Positions 10,123-19,296 of a DNA stretch of 64,000 nt are shown piece after piece. Numbering within the stretch: position 1 is the first letter of the stretch; each line of letters begins with the position of its first letter. The stretch comes from Candidatus Saccharimonadota bacterium. Lineage in GTDB: Bacteria > Patescibacteriota > Saccharimonadia > Saccharimonadales > Saccharimonadaceae. The stretch covers positions 1 to 64,000 of the forward strand of contig JAFWBV010000005.1 in assembly GCA_017506895.1 (NCBI GenBank), read 5' to 3'. Under the pieces are notes generated by a model. The model was not told where the DNA came from, ran no database searches, and worked only from the letters and a program-made list of their open reading frames with translations. A program made the translations under genes and the position numbers.

Positions 10123-10689
10123 TTATGAGTCAAGATTATTTGCTAGATCTTTTGCAATTTGTTTTTGATATCTTTCTTCTTCGGAAAAAATGCAACCACA
10201 ATACTTTTGCATATAAAGACCAAGTTCGCGCGCCTTGGCTTGGCCTTCGCGGAAACCAACTCGAAAATCCCGATAGACAAACTGCACTCCAGACAACGCT
10301 GCTAATTCTTCACAGACTTTTTTTAATTCTTCGTGTTTTTGATATGGCGAAACCAATAATGTAGTCGTAAAAGCGTCGTAACCATTCTTTGCAGCATAAC
10401 GTACCGTTTCGGTGAGTCGTTTTTTGTAACAATAATTGGCGCAACGATTTGGAATGTCTGAAACAACATTACGGCAAAACTCATCCAAGCCGTATTCTTC
10501 ATCGACAATAAGTTTTACGTCTACTCGCCCTGCATAATCCTTCAAACAATCACGTCGAGTTTTGTATTCTATATATGGATGAATGTTTGGGTTATACCAA
10601 AAAAGAGTTGGTTCGATATTATCTGACCTTAAACTATCTATACAATAAACGCTGCATGGTGCGCAGCAAGTATGCATTAATAATTTCAT
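10123..10689 (-). CDS. queH: Epoxyqueuosine reductase QueH
   Basis: Last step of queuosine synthesis, reducing epoxyqueuosine to queuosine in tRNA with an iron-sulfur cofactor; the family is the non-cobalamin alternative to QueG. The N-terminal HTCCAPCS with adjacent Cys pair, NIHPYIEY, CANYCYKKRL, and the C-terminal YCGCIFSEEER are the expected cysteine motifs. I start at ATG 10689, preceded by GAGAAAAGAG; the frame upstream stays open only because it runs through a type A repeat. With tgt and queA it completes the tRNA-bound part of the pathway. Confidence 0.93.
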   Translation of the reverse strand: MKLLMHTCCAPCSVYCIDSLRSDNIEPTLFWYNPNIHPYIEYKTRRDCLKDYAGRVDVKLIVDEEYGLDEFCRNVVSDIPNRCANYCYKKRLTETVRYAAKNGYDAFTTTLLVSPYQKHEELKKVCEELAALSGVQFVYRDFRVGFREGQAKARELGLYMQKYCGCIFSEEERYQKQIAKDLANNLDS

Positions 10690-10699
10690 AATACTCTTT

Positions 10700-10796
10700 T
10701 CTCGACGGGTCCTGCCGAGACTTCTCCCTCCCCAAAATTTTTGCTTTAGCAAAACATTTTGGGGGCCCCTTCCAGTCTCGTCACCCGTCGATGTAA
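10700..10796 (-). repeat. Type A palindromic element in queH leader
   Basis: Full copy nearly identical to the queA-tgt intergenic one: TCGACGGGTCCTGCCGAGAC left arm, AAAATTTTTGC...GCAAAACATTTT centre, right arm ending GTCACCCGTCGATGT. It lies directly upstream of the queH ribosome binding site, so the queH mRNA may carry a strong 5' stem-loop, or the element separates queH from its promoter. Confidence 0.85.
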
Positions 10797-10851
10797 AATA
10801 ACATTTACACAATTATAACATTTATGCTACAATAAATCTATAAGGAGGTTT

Positions 10852-11958
10852 ATGTCTAAAACAATTGGAACTGATTTAAAGACATTCATTAAGTTCTGGT
10901 TAGTACCACTCGGTATTGTAGTTGCACTTTTTATAATTTATAAGGCTATGACTGGTCTTATCATTATTGGTGTATCGATATTTTTGGCCTTAGCATTAAA
11001 GCCTCTAGTTCGAAAAGTGAATGGATTCTTTACGAAACACTTTGGTAAGGACAAAAAACACCAAACAATGTCGGCAGTTTTTGCTTATCTAATTGTTGTT
11101 CTGGTAATTGGCGCGATTGTGGCAATTGTGGGCCCAGTAGTCGTCAATGAGACCGCTAAATTTGTACAGAATTTCCCAGAGACCTTCGAAAAGACGTTCG
11201 GTGGCTGGGACGGTATTAATAATTTTGGAAACTCAATCGGTATACAGAATCTTCAAGGTGAGATTACTAATGCCCTGAATGGAATTTCTGATAATCTTTT
11301 GGGGATACTAGGGAACAATCTGGTTTCAAGCGTCACTGGCGTAGCTGACGTAGTAATGAAAATCGTTTTAATAATCGTTTTAACATTCTTGTTCCTACTA
11401 GAAGGCCCGAGTATGCTCGAAATTTTGTGGAGTAGCATGGGTACGAGCAAAGAGGAAAAACGATCCACTAACGTAATTCGTAACATAGTGACCAGAATGG
11501 CAAATGTAGTTTCAACCTATGTTTCTCGCCAAGTAATGATTGCGGTGATTGATGGCTGTGCTACTGCTATTATTGTATTTATTCTTTCACTTATTCTTGG
11601 ATTCTCGGCTAACCTTGCTATCCCAATGGGGATGATTACGATGCTATTTTATCTAATCCCAATGTTTGGTCAATTTATTGGTGGAACTTTGGTCACAATG
11701 CTATTGTTCTTTTCAAACCCGCTAGCGGCTGGTATCTTTGCAGTAGTATATATAGTGTATTCGCAGGTCGAAAATAACGTTATCTCGCCAAAGATTCAGG
11801 GAAGTGCGCTTAAACTACAGCCGGTCGTGATTTTATCGGCGGTAGTGATTGGTATGTATATGTTTGGACTACTCGGCGCCATTATCGCTATTCCAATTGC
11901 TGGCTGTATTAGAGTTTTGATTGAAGAATATCCAAATATAAAAGCCTTGAGAGATTAG
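10852..11958 (+). CDS. AI-2E family transporter (PerM-like) membrane protein
   Basis: A 368-residue polytopic inner-membrane protein of the AI-2E exporter/PerM family (PF01594). Hydrophobic segments cover about residues 15-45 and 68-90, then an amphipathic helical region, then five or more C-terminal segments. The end motif IYSQVENNVISPKIQG followed by VVILSAVVIGMYMFGLLGAIIAIP is typical of the family, written here in two parts. Family members move autoinducer-2, or ions such as Na+/H+; the substrate here is unknown. A strong AAGGAGG lies upstream of the ATG. Confidence 0.88.
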   Translation: MSKTIGTDLKTFIKFWLVPLGIVVALFIIYKAMTGLIIIGVSIFLALALKPLVRKVNGFFTKHFGKDKKHQTMSAVFAYLIVVLVIGAIVAIVGPVVVNETAKFVQNFPETFEKTFGGWDGINNFGNSIGIQNLQGEITNALNGISDNLLGILGNNLVSSVTGVADVVMKIVLIIVLTFLFLLEGPSMLEILWSSMGTSKEEKRSTNVIRNIVTRMANVVSTYVSRQVMIAVIDGCATAIIVFILSLILGFSANLAIPMGMITMLFYLIPMFGQFIGGTLVTMLLFFSNPLAAGIFAVVYIVYSQVENNVISPKIQGSALKLQPVVILSAVVIGMYMFGLLGAIIAIPIAGCIRVLIEEYPNIKALRD

Positions 11959-11962
11959 TTAA

Positions 11963-13069
11963 ATGGCCGATAACGCAAGGTCTGGTGAGCAGCCAGCCGA
12001 TATTGATGACAAAAAAATATTTCCGAAAAAGGTTTTTAAAAAGCCGCTTTTAATTCTACTTTTTGTCTTTATTAATATTGCAGTTATTGCAATTACGGCT
12101 TTTTCGGAATTTGGTAATTCAGAAAATGCCGCCGCGCTTTCGGAAGTAAAAATTAACTGGTGGTTCTTGATTCCAGCGGCGTTATGTTTCCTTATTGCTA
12201 TCACATTTGAAATAAAAAAATATGTAGTAATGATGCGAGAAATGGCAGCGGACAAAACTCATTTTAATCGCAAGCTAGCTCGCAAAGTCGCTAGACGAAC
12301 TGTCCTACTCGGAAAATACTATGACAATGTAACTCCAGCAGCAATCGGTGGTCAACCGTTTCAAATCTACTATATGCGGAAAAATAGTGGTCTGCCAGCT
12401 GGGGTATCAACGTCGATTCCAGTTTTCGGTATGATTTCTGGACAAATTGGATTTATTATTATTGCAGTTTTATGTTTTTTACTTGGAAGCTTATCAATCA
12501 ACAATGCAGTCCTGATTGGTACGGCCTGTTTTGGACTGTTATTCTTTGCTTTTTGGCCCGTAACTGTGATGATTGCGACATTTTTGCCTAAAGCCACCTT
12601 AGAAATCATTGGTCTACTCGTAAAGTTTCTGGCCAAAATTCGAATTGTTAAAAATGTCGAAAAAACTAGGACCAAAGCTGAATACGAAGTAAATGAATAT
12701 GCCAAGTGTGTACGTAAGATTTTGAAGACGCGCGGGTTATTCTTAAAAACTGTTTTGATGTCTGTAGCATTTAATGCGCTAATAGGTATGATTCCGTTTT
12801 TTGTACTTACTGCTTTTGGCGGACAAGTAGACTTTTTACCATGTTTTGTTACAACGATAGCAGTAACTTCGGCGGTCTATTTTGTGCCGACGCCAGGCAA
12901 TGCGGGTGCGGCAGAAGGTACGTTTTTCGTGGTCTTCTCAGCTCTTTCTAGTGGTTATGTCTTTTGGGCGATGCTAGTTTGGAGATTCTTTTCGTACTAT
13001 ATATACATTATACTTGGGCCGTTGATTTACTTTATCATGCATATCGAAAAAAAGAAGCATCAGCACTAG
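11963..13069 (+). CDS. Flippase-like integral membrane protein (UPF0104/LPG synthase TM domain)
   Basis: A 368-residue membrane protein with about eight hydrophobic segments. YYDNVTPAAIGGQPFQIYYM and TPGNAGAAEGTFF are signatures of the lysylphosphatidylglycerol synthase/MprF transmembrane region (PF03706). No synthase domain is attached, so it is more likely a lipid flippase or scaffold than a complete MprF. It starts 4 bp after the AI-2E gene and is probably co-transcribed. Confidence 0.83.
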   Translation: MADNARSGEQPADIDDKKIFPKKVFKKPLLILLFVFINIAVIAITAFSEFGNSENAAALSEVKINWWFLIPAALCFLIAITFEIKKYVVMMREMAADKTHFNRKLARKVARRTVLLGKYYDNVTPAAIGGQPFQIYYMRKNSGLPAGVSTSIPVFGMISGQIGFIIIAVLCFLLGSLSINNAVLIGTACFGLLFFAFWPVTVMIATFLPKATLEIIGLLVKFLAKIRIVKNVEKTRTKAEYEVNEYAKCVRKILKTRGLFLKTVLMSVAFNALIGMIPFFVLTAFGGQVDFLPCFVTTIAVTSAVYFVPTPGNAGAAEGTFFVVFSALSSGYVFWAMLVWRFFSYYIYIILGPLIYFIMHIEKKKHQH

Positions 13070-13097
13070 ATAGATTAATATGGTATAATAGTAGAAT

Positions 13098-14924
13098 ATG
13101 CTCAAACTTTTTAAATATTTAAGGCCATATTGGTGGCAGGTCATTATCTTGATTGCGGCTACCGCCCTTCAGGTATGGACTACCCTGAGACTACCAGCTC
13201 TGATGGCGCATATTATTAATGATGGTATTGTGCCTGGTAATACAGATTATATTTGGCAGGTGGGAATTAGAATGGTCGGTCTTGCAATTTTGTCTGCGAT
13301 AGCTTCACTTATTTCTAGCTATTTTTCCGCTCGAGTCGGCACTAGCTATGCGCGTGATATCAGGGCAGCAATTTTTACAAAGATTATTAATTTTAATATT
13401 TTGGACGTTAAAGATTTTAGCACAGCATCGCTTTTGACTAGGACAACTAATGACATCAACCAGGTCCAGGCCGTTACGATTATGATGCTGTCTATGATGA
13501 TTAGATCGCCACTATTTTGTATTATTTCGATCGTGATGGCTGTGCAAACCGCTCCTGATATGTCGTGGATTATTTTGGTGGGTGCTGCTGCAATTCTTGG
13601 CTCTGTGATTCTAATCATGGCGCTCGTCATGCCAAAATTTAAAATATTTCAAACACTGGTCGACAAGATTACTCTAATTACACGCGAGAACCTAACTGGT
13701 CTTAGAGTAGTGAGGGCGTTTAATAATGAAGAATTAGAAAAAAAGAAGTTTACAAAAACTAATGATAAACTAACAAAACTGTTAATTTATATTGACAGAA
13801 TTTTGGAACTACAAAATCCTTTGATTAATATTATATTTAATGGTACGACTCTACTTTGTTCTTGGATTGGTATTTCACTATTATCAAAAGACTTTGCCTA
13901 TCTAGGTAATATGACGGCATTCGCGCAATATGTAACGCACGTAATGCTGTCTTTCTTGATGATGTCGATGCTATTCGTGATGTTGCCGAGAGCCAATGTG
14001 TCAGCACACCGTATCAATGAAGTTCTAAATAAAACTTCTAAAATAATTTGGCCGAATAAAACTAGTGGCATGCCAGAAAAAACACCGTCAGTGGAATTTA
14101 AAAATGTTGATTTTTCTTATCCGGCGGCAGAAGAAAAAGTCTTGGACAATATTTCTTTTAAAGCTGTGGCGGGCGAAACTACGGCCTTTATCGGCTCAAC
14201 GGGCTCTGGCAAATCTACGCTGATTAATCTTGTGCCGAGATTTTATGAAGCAACTGGTGGTGAAATTTTGATTAATGGTATACCAATCCAAAACTATGAA
14301 AAGAAAGATTTGATTGCGCGAATTGGCTTCGTGCCACAAAGAGGAGTTTTATTTGCTGGTACTATTAAATCTAATATTAAATTTGGTGCTCCGGAAGCAT
14401 CAGATGAAGCGATGCGTAAAGCAGCCAGAATTGCTCAAGCTGAAAACTTTATTGACAAATTACCAAACAAATATAACTCGCATATTGCACAAGGTGGGAC
14501 GAACGTGTCGGGTGGACAAAAACAGAGACTATCGATCGCACGAGCAATTTGTAAGGAACCAGATATTTATGTATTTGATGATGCATTTTCGGCCCTTGAT
14601 ATGAAGACTGATGCTAAGCTGCGAAATGCATTAAAAGATATCACTGCGAATGCTGTAGTTTTAATTGTGGCGCAAAGAGTATCCACTATTAAAGATGCCG
14701 AACAAATAGTAGTGCTAGACAGTGGACACATAGTAGGGAAGGGCACACATTTGGAGCTGCTAAATAAATGTAAAGTCTATCAGGAAATTGTTAAATCGCA
14801 ATTGTCCGACAAAGAATACGATACAGAGATTAAAATGGCGAAGAAGTATCAAAAAGATAGCAAAATTTCTAAGCCAGCCAATCAAATCGACAGGCAAATG
14901 CCCGGAAAGGTGGAATATGCCTAA
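13098..14924 (+). CDS. ABC exporter subunit, permease-ATPase fusion
   Basis: A 608-residue half-transporter: six-helix ABC membrane domain (about 1-310) followed by an ATPase domain. Walker A GSTGSGKST is near residues 364-372, the signature VSGGQKQRLS near 474 and Walker B IYVFDDAFSALD after it. The residue after Walker B is Asp (DDAF) rather than Glu, so this site is probably a degenerate catalytic site of a heterodimer. The partner starts 8 bp before the stop. TATAAT lies 8 bases before the ATG. Substrate unknown, of the multidrug/lipid exporter type. Confidence 0.92.
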   Translation: MLKLFKYLRPYWWQVIILIAATALQVWTTLRLPALMAHIINDGIVPGNTDYIWQVGIRMVGLAILSAIASLISSYFSARVGTSYARDIRAAIFTKIINFNILDVKDFSTASLLTRTTNDINQVQAVTIMMLSMMIRSPLFCIISIVMAVQTAPDMSWIILVGAAAILGSVILIMALVMPKFKIFQTLVDKITLITRENLTGLRVVRAFNNEELEKKKFTKTNDKLTKLLIYIDRILELQNPLINIIFNGTTLLCSWIGISLLSKDFAYLGNMTAFAQYVTHVMLSFLMMSMLFVMLPRANVSAHRINEVLNKTSKIIWPNKTSGMPEKTPSVEFKNVDFSYPAAEEKVLDNISFKAVAGETTAFIGSTGSGKSTLINLVPRFYEATGGEILINGIPIQNYEKKDLIARIGFVPQRGVLFAGTIKSNIKFGAPEASDEAMRKAARIAQAENFIDKLPNKYNSHIAQGGTNVSGGQKQRLSIARAICKEPDIYVFDDAFSALDMKTDAKLRNALKDITANAVVLIVAQRVSTIKDAEQIVVLDSGHIVGKGTHLELLNKCKVYQEIVKSQLSDKEYDTEIKMAKKYQKDSKISKPANQIDRQMPGKVEYA

Positions 14925-16692
14925 TCGTCCACAAACTGCCGAAAAGCCAAAGAATATGATGGATTCATTTAAAGTGTTTTTGAAGTCTATTAAAAAGTAC
15001 CGTTTTTTGATTTTAACGTCCGTGCTTTTGACCGTTGGCTCGGCAATTCTTGGTCTTTTCATACCAAAAATACTTGGAGACATGACAACAATTGCAGTGG
15101 ACTCTTATCCTGATTTAGATTGGACGGTACTGGGCGAAAAAGCAATTTTGATTATCTCGCTATTTTGTGCATCGTCTTTACTTGGCTATGGACAAGCCTA
15201 TATTCTAGCTGTAGTTTCTGCAAAATATACTAAGGATTTAAGAGAACAAATATTAGATAAGATTTCTAGGTTACCGATTTCATATTTTGATAAACATCAA
15301 TATGGCGATACGTTGTCGCGCATGTCTAATGATGTGGACGTGTTAACAACATCCATGTCTCAAGAAATTGCGGACGTATCGATGAGCGTTACAACGCTAG
15401 TTGGCGTAATGATTATAATGCTGACGATTTCCGTACCATTATCGTTAATATCATTCGTAGTAGTGCCGCTTTCAGTTGTAGTGGTTGGCAGAATTATGCG
15501 CTTCGCCCAAAAATACTTCCGAGAACAGCAAAAAACATTGGGTGTTTTGAATAGCGAAATTGAAGAGGACTATTCTGGGCAGATCGTGATTAAATCAAAT
15601 TCCTACGAAGATACGGCCATGGATGAGTTTAATAGGGTGAATGAAAAACTAACAATGGTATCGAGACGGGCGCAAATCTTTTCTTCATTATCTTTCCCAG
15701 TAACCCATATATTTACAAATCTTGGTTATGTGGCAATCTGTGCGCTGGGTGGTGTATTTGTAGTACAAGGTCAAATAACGATTGGCAACATCCAAGCTTT
15801 CATTCAATATGTTTCGAGGTTTAATCGCCCCATCACCGAAATCGCCTCGACTACATCAACTTTACAATCCTTGTTAGCGGCCAGCGAAAGAATATTTGAA
15901 TTTCTAAATGAACCCGAAGAGCAACCCGATATTGAGCCAGCCCGGACAATCAAATCAGTAAAAGGTGCAGTGGAGTTCCATCATGTTAACTTTGGTTATT
16001 TGCCGGATAGACCAGTGATTCGTGACTTTTCGGTCAAGGTTGAGCCTGGAATGAAAGTTGCAATCGTAGGGCCAACTGGAGCTGGCAAAACTACTATTAT
16101 TAACTTGCTGATGCGATTCTATGAACCGGACTCTGGATTCATCTCGATTGACGGTGTACCAACTCGCGAAATGAAGCGAGCTGACGTTAGAAAGTTATTC
16201 GGTATGGTACTTCAAGACACTTGGCTATTCTCTGGTACAGTAGAAGAAAACCTACGCTATGGTAAGCTTTCTGCTTCGCTTGATGATATCAAAAAAGCGG
16301 CCAAAGCTTCGAATGTCAACCATATCATCGAAGCTCTACCAAAGTCCTACCATTCCGAAATTAGCGAAGACTCTGATAATGTTTCAGCGGGCGAAAAACA
16401 GTTAATTACTATTGCTCGAGCTATGGTGGCCAATCCACCGATGATGATCTTAGACGAAGCAACATCGAATGTTGATACGCGTACTGAGCAATTAATTCAG
16501 GACTCTTTTGAAAAACTAACATCTGGGCGTACGTCGTTTGTAATAGCTCATAGATTATCCACGATTCGCAATTCAGATTTAATTCTAGTCATGAAAGATG
16601 GCGCCGTGATAGAGCAAGGAAATCATGAAGAGCTGCTAAAACTCAATGGCTTCTATGCTGAGTTATACAACTCACAGTTTGCTGAAGGATAA
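14917..16692 (+). CDS. ABC exporter subunit, catalytic partner
   Basis: Second half of the heterodimeric exporter. The start at 14917 is chosen because GGAAAGGTGG precedes it and it gives an ATG overlapping the end of the first subunit by 8 bp. A hydrophobic membrane domain is followed by Walker A GPTGAGKTT (near residue 384), signature VSAGEKQLI, Walker B MMILDEATSNVD with the catalytic Glu, and a switch His in IAHRLST. The canonical Glu here, against Asp in the partner, supports an asymmetric pair as in TM287/288 or BmrCD. Confidence 0.92.
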   Translation: MPNRPQTAEKPKNMMDSFKVFLKSIKKYRFLILTSVLLTVGSAILGLFIPKILGDMTTIAVDSYPDLDWTVLGEKAILIISLFCASSLLGYGQAYILAVVSAKYTKDLREQILDKISRLPISYFDKHQYGDTLSRMSNDVDVLTTSMSQEIADVSMSVTTLVGVMIIMLTISVPLSLISFVVVPLSVVVVGRIMRFAQKYFREQQKTLGVLNSEIEEDYSGQIVIKSNSYEDTAMDEFNRVNEKLTMVSRRAQIFSSLSFPVTHIFTNLGYVAICALGGVFVVQGQITIGNIQAFIQYVSRFNRPITEIASTTSTLQSLLAASERIFEFLNEPEEQPDIEPARTIKSVKGAVEFHHVNFGYLPDRPVIRDFSVKVEPGMKVAIVGPTGAGKTTIINLLMRFYEPDSGFISIDGVPTREMKRADVRKLFGMVLQDTWLFSGTVEENLRYGKLSASLDDIKKAAKASNVNHIIEALPKSYHSEISEDSDNVSAGEKQLITIARAMVANPPMMILDEATSNVDTRTEQLIQDSFEKLTSGRTSFVIAHRLSTIRNSDLILVMKDGAVIEQGNHEELLKLNGFYAELYNSQFAEG

Positions 16693-16701
16693 TTTAATTA
16701 T

Positions 16702-18654
16702 TTATTCTGGAATATAGAAACATCTAACTGCGAAGCCGCGGAATTTATCGTCATTATTAGTGCCCGGATAAACGTTTGTTTCATTTATCACAAATCTATA
16801 TGCTGTACCGTTGGTGCTAGGCGTAGCTGTCCAATAATAGCCATTTCCGCCTCTATTACCGACCGCATTTCCATTAAAACGACCGGAATATACGAAATTA
16901 TTAGGGAATTTACGAAATGCTTTTGTGGCGGTATCGCCATTAGCATTGACGGTACCACTATAATATGAGTTGCCATCGTTGGCCGTGTCTTGATGGGCGG
17001 TCTTTACTTGACTCATTGTGTAATAACCTAATGTATAATAATCTCGCCAGTTTGATTCATCTCCATCAACATTAATCGACGATGTAACGCTACCGCCTTG
17101 TGGCAAAAACCAATTTGCTGGGCAAATTGCTGTGTCAACTAACGATAAATTATCCGTGGCGTAATGAATAGTATTTGCTAGAGCCGCTGCCCAGGAATAG
17201 TAATTCCCGTATCCATAGATGCTGGCATTAGCAGTGGTAGAATATGTAGTGCTAGCCGTCAGGCTTGTAGCCCTAGTTGATGAAGCAGTATTAATGTTAT
17301 TATATTTTGGTATACGAATCTGTGGATTGTCTGCACTATTAATATTTATAGTATTATTACTGCCATCTATACTATATAAACTATTTGAAGAGAATGAACT
17401 CGAGAAACCACTACTCTCAGCATTAGCTAAACCAACAAAACTACCATAATTAGTGCCTGTACCCGAATACGTACCATAGCCTCTCGACAAAGCGGCATCG
17501 CCTGCTCTAGTAGTGTATTGAGACTCTAGGCGCAAGTTTTCAATCATCCAACACCGGCCATCCGCGAGTCTTGCAACGGCATAGGTTTGACGATCTCGTA
17601 AATCAGTGAGTGCGGTAACACTAGCCATTGTCGCTTTTCCACTTTGTGGGGCTCTGGTAAGGTTGCCACAAACATTTTCGATATCGTGTTGAAGGGTCCC
17701 GGTGGACTTTACCCACACGGCATATAGTGAAAGGCCACCATTGCTACCGCTATATTGCCCCGCGGTAAACGTTATCTCTTCATTTGGGCCATAGTAATTG
17801 CCGCTATAATCATATTTGTCATTCCAACCAGCGAAACCATAACCATCCCGACTAAAGTTAGAAGCTAAAAGAGTAGCTGATGTTTGACTGGACGTAAGTT
17901 GTTGAACTGGTCCGCCGCTACTAGTGGTCATTGAACCGGTAGCCATATTAGTATTCGGATAGTAACCAATAAAGCCTGATGGAGTGGTTTGTGGCTGAGC
18001 TGGGATTTCGTTGGCTGGGTGGACTAAGGTAAATCTAACTTTGCCAACATAGGTGCCAGTCTCCTGAGTGGTACTAATATAAGATTGATAAGTAAGATTG
18101 AGAGAAGTACCGACAGCTGGGCTCGTAGAAGGAGCATCTGTGGCAGAATCGCGATGTGCGATTTTGGTATAAGTGGCTGGAACCAACGAATAATTACTGT
18201 AACCATTGTCGATTGTGGCAGCGTAAGTGCCGGTCGTAACTTGGTTTAACTTCATTGCCCAAGAAGAAGTGCCAGTTGTATTAGTGCCGGTGTTAAACTC
18301 TGCTGGACTTGCTCCGGCGCCTTGTTGAAGCATTTTATTGTTGCCTAATTCATCATTTGAATAACCGATGGCATAAATTGCAAAACCATCGGTGTCGTTA
18401 CATATAGTCTTTAGCGTAGTGGAGCCAATGTTTTGCTTACTAGTGCCGGCAGGAACTTCTGTGGTATGAGCAGTGTTGACGGTAGCAGTTAGAGTACAAG
18501 CTGCGCCAACAATAACAGACGCAGATGCGGTAGTCGTTTCAGCCGTAGCGGGTACCGATGAAAGAATCATCCCGATAAGTGCCACTATTAGAAAACTAGA
18601 AAGACATATAAAATAATCACTAATATTTAGATAATGCATTTTTACCCTACTCAT
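16702..18654 (-). CDS. Secreted FISUMP-domain surface protein
   Basis: A 650-residue exported protein. A hydrophobic signal segment (about 15-37, ending PATAE) is followed by the shared stalk module (CTLTATV, ICNDTDGFAIYAIGYSND, GTYVGKVRFTLVHP). Next is a Listeria-Bacteroides repeat (GYGFAGWNDKYDY, LYAVW) and a FISUMP domain with RDRQTYAVARLADGRCWM, IENLRLES, YGNYYSW, CPANWFLPQGG and a final FAVRCF. TATAAT lies 7 bases before ATG 18654, while AGTAGGG could serve ATG 18639, so the start has two readings. Codons in the FISUMP tail resemble the rest of the gene. Confidence 0.88.
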   Translation of the reverse strand: MSRVKMHYLNISDYFICLSSFLIVALIGMILSSVPATAETTTASASVIVGAACTLTATVNTAHTTEVPAGTSKQNIGSTTLKTICNDTDGFAIYAIGYSNDELGNNKMLQQGAGASPAEFNTGTNTTGTSSWAMKLNQVTTGTYAATIDNGYSNYSLVPATYTKIAHRDSATDAPSTSPAVGTSLNLTYQSYISTTQETGTYVGKVRFTLVHPANEIPAQPQTTPSGFIGYYPNTNMATGSMTTSSGGPVQQLTSSQTSATLLASNFSRDGYGFAGWNDKYDYSGNYYGPNEEITFTAGQYSGSNGGLSLYAVWVKSTGTLQHDIENVCGNLTRAPQSGKATMASVTALTDLRDRQTYAVARLADGRCWMIENLRLESQYTTRAGDAALSRGYGTYSGTGTNYGSFVGLANAESSGFSSSFSSNSLYSIDGSNNTININSADNPQIRIPKYNNINTASSTRATSLTASTTYSTTANASIYGYGNYYSWAAALANTIHYATDNLSLVDTAICPANWFLPQGGSVTSSINVDGDESNWRDYYTLGYYTMSQVKTAHQDTANDGNSYYSGTVNANGDTATKAFRKFPNNFVYSGRFNGNAVGNRGGNGYYWTATPSTNGTAYRFVINETNVYPGTNNDDKFRGFAVRCFYIPE

Positions 18655-18687
18655 GTTTTTTATTATAACACAAGAATTATATTTAGC

Positions 18688-19296
18688 TCAAGCTTTTTTT
18701 ATAATTTTTTGAATAACTGTGAATATTTCTTCAATGGTGCCGGATGCATCGATAAGATTTAAGTTAAAATCTTTGGCTATTTTGGGATAGGCCGCGTTGA
18801 CTTTCTGCTGAAATTCATTTGGTTTTTGTTCAAAAGTTTCGATGGCCTTGCCACGATTATTTTGACGCTTGAGCCGAACTTCATCAGAAACTGTTAGAAT
18901 AAACCCGAAATCTGGCGCAAAATATTTTTCTGGTAAAAGCTCTTTGGTGATTTTGATGATTTTGTTGCGAGAGACCCCTTCACCGTAACCTTGATAAGCT
19001 AAAGTCGACCAGTAATTACGTGCCGAAATTACCACTCCGCCTTTTCTTAAAACTGGCTCGGCGATTTTTTTCCATAATTCGACACGAGCAGCGGTAAATA
19101 ATAAAACATTCGTGATAGGTTCTAAATGATAGCCGCGAGTTAGAATCATATCATGCAAATCGTGCGCTTGTGGTAAATCGCCGTCTGGCTCTTCGAGCAT
19201 TACGACTTCTTTGCCTTGTTCTTCAAAGAATTGTTTTAGTAATTCTGCCTGAGTAGATTTACCGGTACCGTCTTGGCCTTCGATTACTATATACAT
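18688..19296 (-). CDS. tmk: Thymidylate kinase
   Basis: Phosphorylates dTMP to dTDP. The P-loop is EGQDGTGKST at the N-terminus, the DR-type substrate motif appears as ARNYWSTLAYQG, and the lid region RQNNRGKAIETFE carries arginines. At 202 residues it has normal length. It starts at the stop codon of tdk with AAGGAG in the tdk tail, so the two are coupled; together they convert thymidine to dTDP. Confidence 0.93.
   Translation of the reverse strand: MYIVIEGQDGTGKSTQAELLKQFFEEQGKEVVMLEEPDGDLPQAHDLHDMILTRGYHLEPITNVLLFTAARVELWKKIAEPVLRKGGVVISARNYWSTLAYQGYGEGVSRNKIIKITKELLPEKYFAPDFGFILTVSDEVRLKRQNNRGKAIETFEQKPNEFQQKVNAAYPKIAKDFNLNLIDASGTIEEIFTVIQKIIKKA

Noticed and set aside
10690-10812. Extension of QueH by 41 residues to an ATG at 10812
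   Set aside because: The extension is simply the open frame through a type A repeat; the QueH family begins at HTCCAPCS, and ATG 10689 has a ribosome binding site.
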